From positions 62,001-126,000 of the forward strand of contig JARLGY010000018.1 of assembly GCA_031292525.1 (NCBI GenBank): 64,000 nucleotides of DNA, read 5' to 3'. Position 1 is the stretch's first letter, and each line of letters starts with the position of its first letter. Positions 26,781 through 36,077 of the stretch are shown in pieces. Under the pieces are notes generated by a model. That model made no database searches. It was not told the origin of the DNA and saw only the letters and a program-made list of their open reading frames with translations. The translations under genes were made by a program, and so were the position numbers. Source of the stretch: Flavipsychrobacter sp. GTDB lineage: Bacteria; Bacteroidota; Bacteroidia; Chitinophagales; Chitinophagaceae.

Positions 26781-27233
26781 ATGCCAACTATAACAGTACG
26801 TAGGGCCATAGAAACCGATTGCCCAAGGATGCTGGAACTCATAAATGAACTCGCTGTATTCGAACGCGCACCGCACGAGGTCACCGTAACGCTTGAGCAC
26901 TTTATAGAAAGCGGATTTGGCACCAACCCTGTATGGTGGGCGTTTGTAGCAGAAGAAGCAGGCACAGTAATAGGCTTTGCGTTATACTACATACGTTATA
27001 GCACATGGAAGGGGCAGCGCATGTACCTTGAAGATATATTGGTTACCGAACAGCACCGCGGCCGCAACGCGGGTCGTTTGCTCATGGAGCAGCTCATAAT
27101 AGAAGCTCGCCAAAAAAAATTGGCAGGTATCACCTGGCAGGTACTCGACTGGAATACAACAGCCATAAAATTTTATGAAAAATACACCTCTAAATTTGAT
27201 GGTGAATGGGTGAATGTGAGTATGGATATTTAA
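26781..27233 (+). CDS. GNAT N-acetyltransferase (SSAT/diamine acetyltransferase-like)
   Basis: A 150-residue GNAT enzyme. Acetyl-CoA binding motif A is seen as LEDILVTEQHRGRNAGRLLMEQLI (the QxxGxG-type loop is HRGRNAG), preceded by VIGFALYYIRYSTWKGQRMY. The C-terminal WQVLDWNTTAIKFYEKY is characteristic of the spermidine/diamine acetyltransferase-like subgroup, which acetylates polyamines or thialysine. It is divergent from porX with a 165-base gap and is followed by a T9SS cargo gene with its own promoter. Substrate is inferred from subgroup resemblance only. Confidence 0.85.
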   Translation: MPTITVRRAIETDCPRMLELINELAVFERAPHEVTVTLEHFIESGFGTNPVWWAFVAEEAGTVIGFALYYIRYSTWKGQRMYLEDILVTEQHRGRNAGRLLMEQLIIEARQKKLAGITWQVLDWNTTAIKFYEKYTSKFDGEWVNVSMDI

Positions 27234-27333
27234 GTGTGTATAAATTTTTCTCCTATTGGCAGTTTGTGCAATGCGTTAACACTAAATAACAGTATATAAC
27301 ATACTATAACCTACTTCCGGTAGTTATGAAGCT

Positions 27334-27341
27334 AAGTTTGT
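27334..27341 (+). promoter_or_regulatory. Bacteroidota -7 promoter box (TAAGTTTG)
   Basis: An exact match to the TAnnTTTG consensus about 60 bases before the ATG of the T9SS type A cargo gene. No convincing -33 TTTG element is visible upstream, so it is a candidate only. Confidence 0.45.
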
Positions 27342-27401
27342 AAAGACAGGATAGCACGTACACGGCTTTCCATATCTATCCAAAACATCAAAACCGGAAA
27401 A

Positions 27402-28151
27402 ATGAAAAAAGGATTTTTACTCGTTTGCCTTTCTATTGGTTCACTTTGCTCTTTCGCGCAGCGCAATGCAGATCTGGCACTAACTATGTCATCACCAAGC
27501 AGTAGCGCTCCCATTGTAGGTTCTTCAGCTTTTAATTTTACAGCAACCATTACCAACAACGGACCAGATGTAATTAAAACAACAGATACATTGGTGATAG
27601 GATTTCTTCTCGACAATGGAACATCTCCCGTTAGTGTTATTTATAGTGGTCAAACCTATTCTTCACTTGCCAGTGTATTTAGCTCACAATTAGCGTCAGG
27701 TGCCAGTGGAAACATAAATGTGTCTATTGCACTGGCTACATTTCCAGGAACAGGCACTCATAATTTTTGCGCTGTGGCACTCGCCCTTAACCGAAGTCAT
27801 GATTCAGTTCACGATGCGCAATCAGCAAATAATAAAGCGTGCGCTAGCATTACCGTTCAGAATGCTACTTCCGTCCCGGTCATATCTGGCGATTATCAAA
27901 ACGTAACAGTGTATCCAAACCCTGCAATATCTGTTGCTAATTTTAAACTTGAACTACCCGCCGATGAAGAAGTAAACATTTTACTTGAGGATATGTATGG
28001 GCGTACTGTTTGCAGCATCAATAAAGGAATTGTACACGCTGGCACATCTACCATTCATTTAGACATACAAAATTTACCTGCAGGCACATATATATATAAC
28101 GTCCATGCAGGTTCTGACATTAATCGGGGCAGGCTTGTTGTCGCACATTAA
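27402..28151 (+). CDS. Secreted protein with CARDB-like domain and T9SS type A sorting domain
   Basis: A 249-residue protein. A signal peptide (residues 1-20, ending SFAQ) precedes one Ig-like domain with a DLALTMSSPSS start and an FTATITNNGPDV motif typical of CARDB/DUF11 domains. Residues ~168-249 form a type A T9SS sorting domain (VYPNPA...; LPAGTYIYNVHAG...; GRLVVAH end). It should be exported by T9SS and released or anchored by the sortase step. Role unknown; small cargos of this kind are often modules of larger surface complexes. A terminator follows 60 bases after the stop, so it is monocistronic. Confidence 0.88.
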   Translation: MKKGFLLVCLSIGSLCSFAQRNADLALTMSSPSSSAPIVGSSAFNFTATITNNGPDVIKTTDTLVIGFLLDNGTSPVSVIYSGQTYSSLASVFSSQLASGASGNINVSIALATFPGTGTHNFCAVALALNRSHDSVHDAQSANNKACASITVQNATSVPVISGDYQNVTVYPNPAISVANFKLELPADEEVNILLEDMYGRTVCSINKGIVHAGTSTIHLDIQNLPAGTYIYNVHAGSDINRGRLVVAH

Positions 28152-28211
28152 TGTCAGTAAGCTTTTCATAGGTATATCTACAACTTTTTTCTAAATGAGG
28201 TAGGTTTAGCC

Positions 28212-28245
28212 AGGCAGGTACCGCAAGAGGGCCTGCCTATTTTTT
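28212..28245 (+). terminator. Rho-independent terminator
   Basis: A 7-bp stem AGGCAGG/CCTGCCT (28212-28218 with 28232-28238) followed by ATTTTTTATT. It ends the transcript of the T9SS type A cargo gene and insulates the downstream kinase gene. Confidence 0.8.
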
Positions 28246-28374
28246 ATTATAGTATTCCCTATTGGGTAAAAATGAGAACAGTGTTATTTAGTGTTAATGC
28301 GCTTCTATCCTGTCGTATATATCATTACTTTTATAAGCATAGTAATCGGCAATAATTATATCGGCTAGCATGTT

Positions 28375-29772
28375 ATGTTTAAACACCTAAAGGCTATTTC
28401 TTTTAATAAACTCGCCCTTTATATTGTGATGGTGTTGTTTGTTGTAGCATTCCAATCTTATTGGTTGTGGGATAACTATCGCATGCAGAAGAACGGGTTG
28501 CTAAAAGAGATAGAAAATAAAGTTCAAAAGCAGGCGCTGGCGTTAACGCTGCAAGAGCTAATTGGAAATATTCAAACTACAGGCGTAGATAGCAATACAA
28601 ACACAACACTTGCCGCAGCTATAAAAAAAGATACTTCTGTCTTAGATGATAACTCCGAGAAAGTGACTAAGAAGGATTTACAAGAATACTCAAAGTTATC
28701 ATCCATCTCTTTTACACTATCCAATCCCTCAGTGTTAACCGATGACAATAATCACGATAGTGCTATTTATTACTTCTTAAATAAGAACATAGCAGAGCTT
28801 GGCGGTATCAATGGAGGCAATATTGTTATCTACAATCATTCACAACATGGCTTTAGATCGTATCCCCGTAACAAACCGTTTATTAACCAGAACAATACAC
28901 TGCCTATAGTTGCCAAATTAAATTACGGCTCCAAATTCCAGGTGCATATTCGTCATCTGAATTTGATCATACTCCATAAAATGTATGGTGACTTTATATT
29001 TTCGCTATGCTACCTTTTACTTTTCACAGCAACAATGTTCGCAATAATACAAGCAGATAAACAAAGTAAAAAATTGCTCGAAAGCAAAACCAACTTTACA
29101 AACAATATGACACATGAGTTGAAAATACCGCTATCAACCTTGTTTCTGGCTACCGAATCGCTGGATAAATACAGCAGTCATGCCGATCCTAAACAAGTAC
29201 AAAAACATGTTTCCATTATTTATAGTGGTTTACGTCAACTGTCAGACATTATAGATAAAATATTGGCTACGGCGCGCTTTCAGCAACACCAGGTACACCT
29301 GCATTGTCAGGCCGTAAACATTAAGTCTTTAATTGAAGAGGTATTGAAAAATATGCAATTACAATTAGCACAGAAAAATGCTACAGTTGATATTTCTGGC
29401 TTCTATGGCAATGCATATATCTATGCAGATTACGAACAAATGTTGCACGTTATTTTTAATCTTATTGACAATGCTATAAAATATACAACCGTCGATCCTT
29501 TAATAACGATCTCACTAAAAAAACACAACAACAAATACGTGATATTACTCACCGATAATGGCAAAGGTATTCCCCAGAAATATTTCCGGGAAGTATTCCA
29601 ACCTTATTTCAGGGTTCCGGAACACGACATGCATAATGTAAAAGGATATGGCTTGGGGCTCAGTTTCGCATCGCATATTATTCGCTTACACTCTGGTAAT
29701 ATACGTGTTGTAAGTTCCGATGAAAATGTAGGAACGATCATAGAAATAAAATTGCCTGTGCACGATGTTTAA
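28375..29772 (+). CDS. Sensor histidine kinase (two-TM, HAMP-less)
   Basis: A 465-residue kinase. Membrane segments at ~12-32 and ~198-225 enclose a ~165-residue periplasmic sensor region with no recognised fold. The HisKA box FTNNMTHELKIPLST places the phosphoacceptor at His247. The ATPase domain has the N box (HVIFNLIDNAIKY), G1 (LTDNGKGIP), F box (YFREVFQPYF) and G2 (GYGLGLSF). The catalytic core follows the second TM almost directly, without a HAMP domain. Its stop overlaps the start of the response regulator gene by 8 bases, so the two are a cognate pair. The signal is unknown; position between PorX and PorG hints at envelope or secretion sensing but does not prove it. Confidence 0.93.
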   Translation: MFKHLKAISFNKLALYIVMVLFVVAFQSYWLWDNYRMQKNGLLKEIENKVQKQALALTLQELIGNIQTTGVDSNTNTTLAAAIKKDTSVLDDNSEKVTKKDLQEYSKLSSISFTLSNPSVLTDDNNHDSAIYYFLNKNIAELGGINGGNIVIYNHSQHGFRSYPRNKPFINQNNTLPIVAKLNYGSKFQVHIRHLNLIILHKMYGDFIFSLCYLLLFTATMFAIIQADKQSKKLLESKTNFTNNMTHELKIPLSTLFLATESLDKYSSHADPKQVQKHVSIIYSGLRQLSDIIDKILATARFQQHQVHLHCQAVNIKSLIEEVLKNMQLQLAQKNATVDISGFYGNAYIYADYEQMLHVIFNLIDNAIKYTTVDPLITISLKKHNNKYVILLTDNGKGIPQKYFREVFQPYFRVPEHDMHNVKGYGLGLSFASHIIRLHSGNIRVVSSDENVGTIIEIKLPVHDV

Positions 29773-30451
29773 AAAACATGTTTTATACTTAGAAGATGAT
29801 CATCAGCTGGGTGAACTTACTTCGGAATTACTGGAGAAATCCGGGTTTGCTGTAACATGGGCTAAAGATGGAGCTTCAGGCCTTAGTAAGTTTAGAGAGC
29901 AACAATTTTCCATTTGCATTATAGACATTATGATGCCCAGGCTCGACGGCTATACGCTTGTAAAAACGATACGCACCACCAACACCTTAATTCCTATTAT
30001 CTTTCTTTCCGCCCGCGTACTCACAGACGATATTATAAAAGGGTTTGAAATAGGTGGCGATGACTATATGAGAAAACCATTTAGCATTGAGGAGCTTATT
30101 GTCCGGATGAAAAGGTTATTAAGCCGCCATACCATTGAGTCAATAAATCAGAAAATAGTAACTATTGGCAGGTATGTTTTTAATTATGAGAGTCTTGAGC
30201 TAAAGATTGACGATCATACAGTAGCCCTTTCTCCTCGTGCGGGCGAATTGCTTTACCGCATGGCGATCGATAAAAATAGAACGTTACTCCGGCGCGAAAC
30301 ATTACTAGATCTTTGGGGCGATGATACTTTTTTTAACGGGCGAAGTATGGACGTATTCATTTCTAAGATCCGGAAGCACTTATCAGCAGACAACCGCATA
30401 AAGATTATCAATATTCGAGGTATGGGTTATAAACTTATAATTTACGCTTAA
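29765..30451 (+). CDS. OmpR/PhoB-type response regulator
   Basis: A 228-residue regulator. The receiver domain has acidic residues Asp11/Asp12, phosphoacceptor Asp54 (CIIDIMMPRLDG) and Lys104 (YMRKPF). A C-terminal winged-helix DNA-binding domain spans ~130-228, with LSPRAGELLYRM, TLLRRETLLDLWGDD, and the recognition-helix region RSMDVFISKIRKHL plus the NIRGMGYKL wing. Overlap with the kinase gene indicates coupled translation and a dedicated pair. Targets cannot be read from the sequence. It ends 13 bases from the convergent porG stop. Confidence 0.94.
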   Translation: MFKKHVLYLEDDHQLGELTSELLEKSGFAVTWAKDGASGLSKFREQQFSICIIDIMMPRLDGYTLVKTIRTTNTLIPIIFLSARVLTDDIIKGFEIGGDDYMRKPFSIEELIVRMKRLLSRHTIESINQKIVTIGRYVFNYESLELKIDDHTVALSPRAGELLYRMAIDKNRTLLRRETLLDLWGDDTFFNGRSMDVFISKIRKHLSADNRIKIINIRGMGYKLIIYA

Positions 30452-30464
30452 GGTTTCTTCCTAA

Positions 30465-31322
30465 CTACAACTTCATAAAGCCCCTCTTCAAATATCCCGG
30501 GCAGCGATATACTTTCAGCTGAAAGGAAAAGTTGATCACGAAGACAAGGTACTGATCCTTAGTGCTGGCGTTGCCACGTTGCTTACCTGCTTCACCAAGC
30601 GTGCTGGCAGGGTTGGTTACCAAGGTACGGTTCTGCAGTAAATATGCAGGATTAGGATAACCGGGAGGCCCTACAGGGAAGTTTGCAGCGCCCACATAAG
30701 TAGCATGTACATCATCCAGGTATCCTGTTGTGGTCAGCCTGTCAGATATTTCGGCGCCTATATTCATACCGGGATGCACCCAATATTTTACACCTGCACC
30801 TACAGGAAAACAAATTGCAACATCTCCATATTTCCTGCCGTTGAAACCTACCATCTGCCCTTCAGTACCTAACGGCCGCAAATAGTATTTTGTTCCATTC
30901 AAGGTTGTATATGGGTTATAGTAAAAAGCGCCTATTCCACCTGTAAGGTATGGGGTAAACCTGCTGTCTTCCTCGCCGGTTGCAAACCTGAAAAAATTAA
31001 ATTCAGCTTGTGCAAGCCCCTCAATAATATTACTCTTAAAGTTCAGGTTACGCTCTTGCTGATATGGGTTGCTGCTGTATTTATCATCATATCCTACCGA
31101 TGTATAGCCCACTGACCCCCTCAAAGATATGTACGGATTAAGATGTATACGGGTATAGGCAAGTACTGCTGGCTTTATTTCTTTAAATCCATAGTTGGTA
31201 TTAAGGTCGCCAAAGTATTGGCTGCCACCTAAAGAAATTCCATATTCAGTTCCCGAAAAAAAGGTTTGTGCCTGGGCTGTTAGCGTACCCAATAACAAAA
31301 TAAAAAGTATGATTTTCCGCAT
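30465..31322 (-). CDS. porG: PorG-like outer membrane protein (DUF6089), T9SS component
   Basis: A 285-residue protein. A signal peptide (residues ~1-19, ending TAQAQ) precedes an outer-membrane barrel with GTEYGISLGGSQYFGDLN near the N-terminus, NPYISLRGSVGYTSVGYDD, FTPYLTGGIGAFYYNPYT and WVHPGMNIGAEISDRLTTTGYLDDV. These are hallmarks of the PorG/DUF6089 family, an outer-membrane partner of the T9SS PorK-PorN ring. I start at ATG 31322; a GTG three codons earlier is less likely and would spoil the signal peptide start. nadK lies 51 bases upstream of this stretch on the same strand, a plausible co-transcript. Confidence 0.8.
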   Translation of the reverse strand: MRKIILFILLLGTLTAQAQTFFSGTEYGISLGGSQYFGDLNTNYGFKEIKPAVLAYTRIHLNPYISLRGSVGYTSVGYDDKYSSNPYQQERNLNFKSNIIEGLAQAEFNFFRFATGEEDSRFTPYLTGGIGAFYYNPYTTLNGTKYYLRPLGTEGQMVGFNGRKYGDVAICFPVGAGVKYWVHPGMNIGAEISDRLTTTGYLDDVHATYVGAANFPVGPPGYPNPAYLLQNRTLVTNPASTLGEAGKQRGNASTKDQYLVFVINFSFQLKVYRCPGYLKRGFMKL

Positions 31323-31382
31323 ATCAGCCACCTAATAGATAAATAGAACTGTAAATTAACGTATTTATTGTTTTTGAGGTCG

Positions 31383-32261
31383 TTAATTACGCTTGTCAAT
31401 CCCCCAATACAATTTCTGGCGTATAGTTTTCAAAAAGTTATGTTCATCGGGCCGCACTAGGCTCACTGTAAACGATTCTCTTTTTACGGCTATCTGTACA
31501 CTGCTTTTTATAGTCTCCGTCCGCGCATCAAGCGTACACAAAAACTGCTCCGTGCGGCCTTCTACTTCAAACGATATTACATTATCGTCTGGCACTACTA
31601 TGGATCTTGTATTTAAGTTGTGTGGCGATACCGGCGTTATAACAAAGCTGGAAGTTTGCGGAAATACAACCGGGCCACCGCAACTCAGCGAGTACCCTGT
31701 AGAACCCGTTGGGGTAGCCACAATAAGTCCATCAGCCCAATAGGTATTCAGAAACTCGCCATTCAGGTAAGTGTGTATTTTTATCATAGACGATGTATCG
31801 TTGCGATGAATGGTAAATTCATTCAGGGCAAACGGCGAACCGTCAAACAGTGGTACGCTGGAATCCAAGTGCAGCAACGTACGTTTTTCAAGCGTATAAG
31901 AACCGCGCACTAGCGATAGTATGGCATCATCTACTTCTTCCTCAGGTATAGCGGCCAAAAAACCTAGCCGCCCCAAGTTGATGCCTATGAGCGGTATATT
32001 GGAGTTGCCCACAAAGCACACAGTATCAAGTAAGGTTCCGTCGCCCCCCAGGCTAAAGAGCATGTCGGTATGTGGCGGAAGGTCTTTTTTACCGGTAAAG
32101 AATCGGGGCTCTGTTTCTATATGCGTATGCGCTACCAGTCTTTCATAAAAATCTTTATAGAAAACCAGTTGCAGCTTTTGCTCCTTAAGTTTATTAATAA
32201 TACGCAACAGCACTGGCAAGTCCTGTACGTCAAATGTTCTGTTATAAAGTGCTACAAGCAT
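31383..32261 (-). CDS. nadK: NAD kinase
   Basis: A 292-residue ATP-NAD kinase, which makes NADP in the cytoplasm. The diagnostic GGDGT motif is at residues 72-76, followed by INLGRLGFLA, the NEFTIHR segment of the NAD site, and the glycine-rich ATPTGSTGYSLSCGGP motif. All key parts are present and length is typical. It is upstream of porG on the same strand with a 60-base gap; nadK next to envelope genes is a frequent arrangement in Bacteroidota. The 215 bases upstream hold no gene I can support. Confidence 0.95.
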   Translation of the reverse strand: MLVALYNRTFDVQDLPVLLRIINKLKEQKLQLVFYKDFYERLVAHTHIETEPRFFTGKKDLPPHTDMLFSLGGDGTLLDTVCFVGNSNIPLIGINLGRLGFLAAIPEEEVDDAILSLVRGSYTLEKRTLLHLDSSVPLFDGSPFALNEFTIHRNDTSSMIKIHTYLNGEFLNTYWADGLIVATPTGSTGYSLSCGGPVVFPQTSSFVITPVSPHNLNTRSIVVPDDNVISFEVEGRTEQFLCTLDARTETIKSSVQIAVKRESFTVSLVRPDEHNFLKTIRQKLYWGIDKRN

Positions 32262-32476
32262 AAAAAATATCGCGACACAGATGCATAAGGCTCTGTAATA
32301 AATTTAAAATTGGTGACATTGATGAAACAAATACTACCCGGTGGCGCAGTTGTTTTTCTTTTCCTCGAGGCGTAAAATCTGCGAATAGAAGCCTATTTAA
32401 AGATTTTTACAACAAAGAAGAAATGGAAAAGAGCAAGTCAAACGGTGGTATTTATTTTGTCATTGTCACTTACCCC

Positions 32477-33910
32477 CTATTCACTGCCGCTGTGTAAATA
32501 TAATCCATTTTGCCCCAATTGATTATATGCCAGTTCCAGCCTTATCTTTATTTCATAAAATGTTATTATATCTAAACCTGCACCTATCGAATACAATAAA
32601 CGGTTACCCAGGTAGGCATTGCCGGGCACACCTGTTCTCACATACGCAATATCTGTAAATATTTTAGGATATACGCGCAAGGGCAGTGTTGTAAAGTATT
32701 TCACAGGTATTTCCTTCAGCTTAAAGTTAATGAGCTCCCTTTTCAGATCCAGCCGCAACACCCCATAATTACCCCCGTTGATCACATAATATTCATAACC
32801 TCTTATGTAGTCCATAGATGTGCCCAGTCCACCCTCAAAAGCGTAGGGTTGGTTTTCTGGTGCCATCACTCTGCCTCTGAAAATAACAGACGTGTACCAT
32901 TTGCGCAAAGGGTTACGAAAGTACCCTACTTCAACGTTCAGGTAGTTTTGAAATTTAAAGCCTTCTATTCCCACCCGCGATAGTGCATAGGCCACTACCT
33001 TTTCTCCCACCAATGGGTAGTTCCAGTTATCCACATGGTTATACTCAAACCGATACAATAATTCCAATAACTTCAGTTGCCTGCTTCCGTTCAGGTAATA
33101 GTCGTGGTTCAGTTTCGGCACTGTATCGTTTACAGAATAATCTTTGTAGCTCAATTGTAGTATATGCCGTGTGGCATAGCCTGGCCTGTATATATAACTC
33201 ACCGCCCCTTCAAACTGGGTAAGCATATAAGGCCCGGTATAGTTACCTACATACTGCAGCTTGTTCGAGTCTGTAGCAAAGAATATCTGGTGGTTTCGGG
33301 AGTAGGATAATGATATACCCAAGCCATTTTTCTGGGCCTTATCCACATACGGCTTAGTATAGCTGATAGCTAGTTTTTGGGTATAGCCTGCTTGTACTGT
33401 CGCCGATAGCACATCAAGGTTGCCGCTTATATTTTTGTCCACACCTGTAAGGCCCAGGTTAATGCGGTTCAGGTTGTGGTTCTGTTCATACCACCACACA
33501 TTAAAGTTTCGGTCTGCCAGCTGGAAGGTTATTTGTGGAAAAACATAAAAACGCTCCTTTACGTATATGTACCAGTCCATTTCACCTTCATCTATACGTA
33601 CTACCTTTATTTCCACTTCATTAAAAATGGTCAGGTTTGTAAGCCGCAGTTTACATTCCTCTACAAAATAATTAAGCGAATCTGTCGATATCACATCGCC
33701 CTCCTCTATACTTAGCTCTCGCAATAATACTTTCCTACGCGATACTTCATTACCAGATAGTTCTATTTTTCGTACAGTCAACTGTACGGGTTTCTTTGGC
33801 ACCGTAAAAAAATCCAGGGTGTCTGGGTAGTGGGAAATACTTTTAGGAGCCTGCCCGTGCACACCCGTTACAATACAGAAAGCAAAAAAAATAAGCAGGA
33901 GGTGCTTCAT
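32477..33910 (-). CDS. BamA/Omp85-like outer membrane protein with one POTRA domain
   Basis: A 477-residue protein. A signal peptide (residues 1-20, ending GVHGQ) is followed by one POTRA-type domain (~45-120: VRKIELSGNEVSRRKVLLRELSIEEGD, then RLTNLTIFNEVEIKVV). The rest (~130-477) is a beta-barrel rich in aromatic/alternating strands with Omp85 C-terminal features such as FEGGLGTSMDYIRGYEYYVINGG (VRGY-type lid-lock motif) and PVKYFTTLPLRVYPKIFTDIAYV. Single-POTRA Omp85 relatives insert or translocate outer-membrane proteins or act on lipids; the specific role is unknown. It is shorter than BamA or TamA. It is divergent from the cytochrome/propeller gene. Confidence 0.8.
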   Translation of the reverse strand: MKHLLLIFFAFCIVTGVHGQAPKSISHYPDTLDFFTVPKKPVQLTVRKIELSGNEVSRRKVLLRELSIEEGDVISTDSLNYFVEECKLRLTNLTIFNEVEIKVVRIDEGEMDWYIYVKERFYVFPQITFQLADRNFNVWWYEQNHNLNRINLGLTGVDKNISGNLDVLSATVQAGYTQKLAISYTKPYVDKAQKNGLGISLSYSRNHQIFFATDSNKLQYVGNYTGPYMLTQFEGAVSYIYRPGYATRHILQLSYKDYSVNDTVPKLNHDYYLNGSRQLKLLELLYRFEYNHVDNWNYPLVGEKVVAYALSRVGIEGFKFQNYLNVEVGYFRNPLRKWYTSVIFRGRVMAPENQPYAFEGGLGTSMDYIRGYEYYVINGGNYGVLRLDLKRELINFKLKEIPVKYFTTLPLRVYPKIFTDIAYVRTGVPGNAYLGNRLLYSIGAGLDIITFYEIKIRLELAYNQLGQNGLYLHSGSE

Positions 33911-34075
33911 CTATCGGCGCAAAGATACTAAAGCAGAATTTTTATGGGACTTGTCATTCTTAAAACAGCACACTTAAAAACCGTGCTACTCTTTAACAGA
34001 GCACCTTTGGCCACTTAAATTACAACAAATATTATCCCAAAACTTCCGTAATTTTAGTATTATCATTCCCCTGCC

Positions 34076-35593
34076 ATGAAATACATATGTTCCATTCTTG
34101 CTTTAGCTATGCTAGGCATAACCGCATGCACGCACAAGTCGGGTGATGTTGTTGCTAACGATGGTAACTTCCCTGCGCCTATTGCCGCTATAATGATCAC
34201 CAAATGCGCCATAGCAGGGTGCCACAACCAGGCTAGCTATGGTAACGCTGATAGTCTTCTGCTCGATACCTGGGAACATTTGTTTCATGGTAGCTCAAGC
34301 GGTGCAGAAGTAGTAGCTTACAATGCCCAGTATAGTCCGCTTTTGTATTTTGTAAATACCGATAGTACACTCGGCCCCGTAGTAGCGCCTACAATGCCTT
34401 ATAGCACTGCAAACAGGCCGCTTCCTGCTTTAAGTAAAGAAGAGTACATGACGCTTTATAACTGGATACAGAATGGCGCACCAGATAAGTATGGCAATAT
34501 CCCATTTGCTTCTAATCCTGAAACTCGTCAAAAAACATATCTCACACAGCAGGGTTGCGATTTGCTCGCAGTCATAGATGCACAGTCACACGTCGTAATG
34601 CGCTACATCCCTATCGGTATGAGCAATGCCATTGAAAGTCCTCACTGTGTGCGCATATCTGATGATGGTATGTATGCTTATGTCAGTTTCCTGGCTGGTC
34701 AGTATGTACAGAAGATCGACACCAAAACCGACCAGGTGATAGGTAGCGCATCATTAGCGTCCACGGTTGCTAACGGTTCCTGGAACATTGTTCACGTTTC
34801 TCCGGGCGATACCGAATTACTCACAAGCGACTGGGTAGCAAATGGCTGGGTGGTAGCTATCGATGCTAACACAATGCAGGTTCAACCTCAAAAAAACTGG
34901 AACTCAAGCAGTAACGGTATTTCATGGCCTCATGGCATCGAAACCAATGCTACATTTGATACCTTTTTTGTAACATCACAATACAGCAACTTTATTTATA
35001 AACTGGTACCAGATGGCTTTGGGCTCTTTAAAGTTAGCCTCGATGGCAATAAGCCATCAACTTACACAGACAGCAATAATAGTAACCCTAACCCCCACGA
35101 AATATTAATGACACCCGACTATTCAAAATACTTTGTTACCTGCCAGGGTACAAACAAAGTAGTGGTGGTCGATGCTCATACAGATGCTATATTAGCAACC
35201 ATACCGGTTGGCGTTTTTCCTCAAGAGCTGGCTATGTCACGCACTAAACCATACATGTTTGTTACCTGCATGGAAGATGCCGCTTCAGCTGCATACTATC
35301 CCCACTCTCATGGATCGGTATATGTCATCAACTACAATACATTTCAAATTGTGAAAGTGCTGTATGGCGATTTCTACCAACCCCATGGTATTAGTGTCGA
35401 TGATCAAAACGGCACCATACTTGTAGCCAGCACTAATGCTAACCCCAACGGACCTGCACCGCACCACGTCACCTCTTGCGGTGGTCGCGACGGTTGGTAC
35501 ACTTACTACGATTTAAATACCCTTACACCACTCAACAACCGCCGTTACGAGGTTACTGTAATGCCATATTCTTCCGCCACACGTTTTAAATAA
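34076..35593 (+). CDS. Lipoprotein with c-type haem motif fused to YVTN-type beta-propeller
   Basis: A 505-residue protein. It has a lipoprotein signal (LGITAC, lipid-attached Cys18) and a short domain whose KCAIAGCHN stretch (Cys44, Cys49, His50) gives a CX4CH haem-binding motif in place of the usual CxxCH. The CX4CH form is known from cytochrome c3-type proteins. About 125 residues in, a YVTN/40-residue beta-propeller begins (repeats such as VVMRYIPIGMSNAIESPHCV and DAILATIPVGVFPQELAMS) and runs to the end. The cytochrome-like part could receive electrons from a substrate at the propeller. Neither haem attachment nor substrate is certain. It precedes folB by 43 bases, probably coincidentally. 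Confidence 0.72.
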   Translation: MKYICSILALAMLGITACTHKSGDVVANDGNFPAPIAAIMITKCAIAGCHNQASYGNADSLLLDTWEHLFHGSSSGAEVVAYNAQYSPLLYFVNTDSTLGPVVAPTMPYSTANRPLPALSKEEYMTLYNWIQNGAPDKYGNIPFASNPETRQKTYLTQQGCDLLAVIDAQSHVVMRYIPIGMSNAIESPHCVRISDDGMYAYVSFLAGQYVQKIDTKTDQVIGSASLASTVANGSWNIVHVSPGDTELLTSDWVANGWVVAIDANTMQVQPQKNWNSSSNGISWPHGIETNATFDTFFVTSQYSNFIYKLVPDGFGLFKVSLDGNKPSTYTDSNNSNPNPHEILMTPDYSKYFVTCQGTNKVVVVDAHTDAILATIPVGVFPQELAMSRTKPYMFVTCMEDAASAAYYPHSHGSVYVINYNTFQIVKVLYGDFYQPHGISVDDQNGTILVASTNANPNGPAPHHVTSCGGRDGWYTYYDLNTLTPLNNRRYEVTVMPYSSATRFK

Positions 35594-35635
35594 CCGGTTG
35601 TGTTTCTATAATGCATAGTCTATATCTTTGAGTCT

Positions 35636-35974
35636 ATGCTTACAGTTTCATTACATGGCATCACTCTGCATGCACCACATGGCCTCTACCCCCAAGAGCA
35701 GGTACTGGGCAACGATTTTGAAGTAGATGTAGATATTTGGTTGCACACAGATCAGAACAAACCATGGCCTTTTGTCGATTATACCCTCATTCGCAGTACT
35801 GTAGCTACTGTGTTTAACCAACCTGGCCAGTTGCTCGAAACCTTTGTCCAACATATACATACAGCTCTGAAGCAATACGTCCCCAACTCCGAAAAAGTAA
35901 GAGTAGCCGTAAGAAAGTTGCATCCACCGATGGAAGGCCAAGTGAAGTATGCACAAGTTTGCTATGAAGGATAA
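35636..35974 (+). CDS. folB: Dihydroneopterin aldolase
   Basis: A 112-residue FolB-type enzyme of folate synthesis, which splits 7,8-dihydroneopterin into 6-hydroxymethyl-dihydropterin and glycolaldehyde. Family signatures are LHGITLHAPHGLYPQEQVLGNDFEVDVDI at the start, the VDYTLIRSTVATVF central segment, and VRVAVRKLHPPMEGQVKYAQV near the C-terminus. A Tyr/His pair near the start is where the pterin-binding residues lie. Length is normal. It converges on purL with a terminator hairpin between the stops. Confidence 0.93.
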   Translation: MLTVSLHGITLHAPHGLYPQEQVLGNDFEVDVDIWLHTDQNKPWPFVDYTLIRSTVATVFNQPGQLLETFVQHIHTALKQYVPNSEKVRVAVRKLHPPMEGQVKYAQVCYEG

Positions 35975-36009
35975 TAGATGCTGTCTACTAATTTTCCAGC
36001 ATAAAATGC

Positions 36010-36039
36010 AATAGCCCCCGCGTTTCGGCAGGGGCTATT
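36010..36039. terminator. Terminator between folB and purL
   Basis: A 9-bp stem AATAGCCCC/GGGGCTATT with an inner CCG/CGG pair in the loop. It lies between convergent genes. The T-run is short, so efficiency on either strand is uncertain. Confidence 0.7.
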
Positions 36040-36077
36040 CTATAAAATATTCAATTTAAAAGCTGTGCTTTAAGCGT

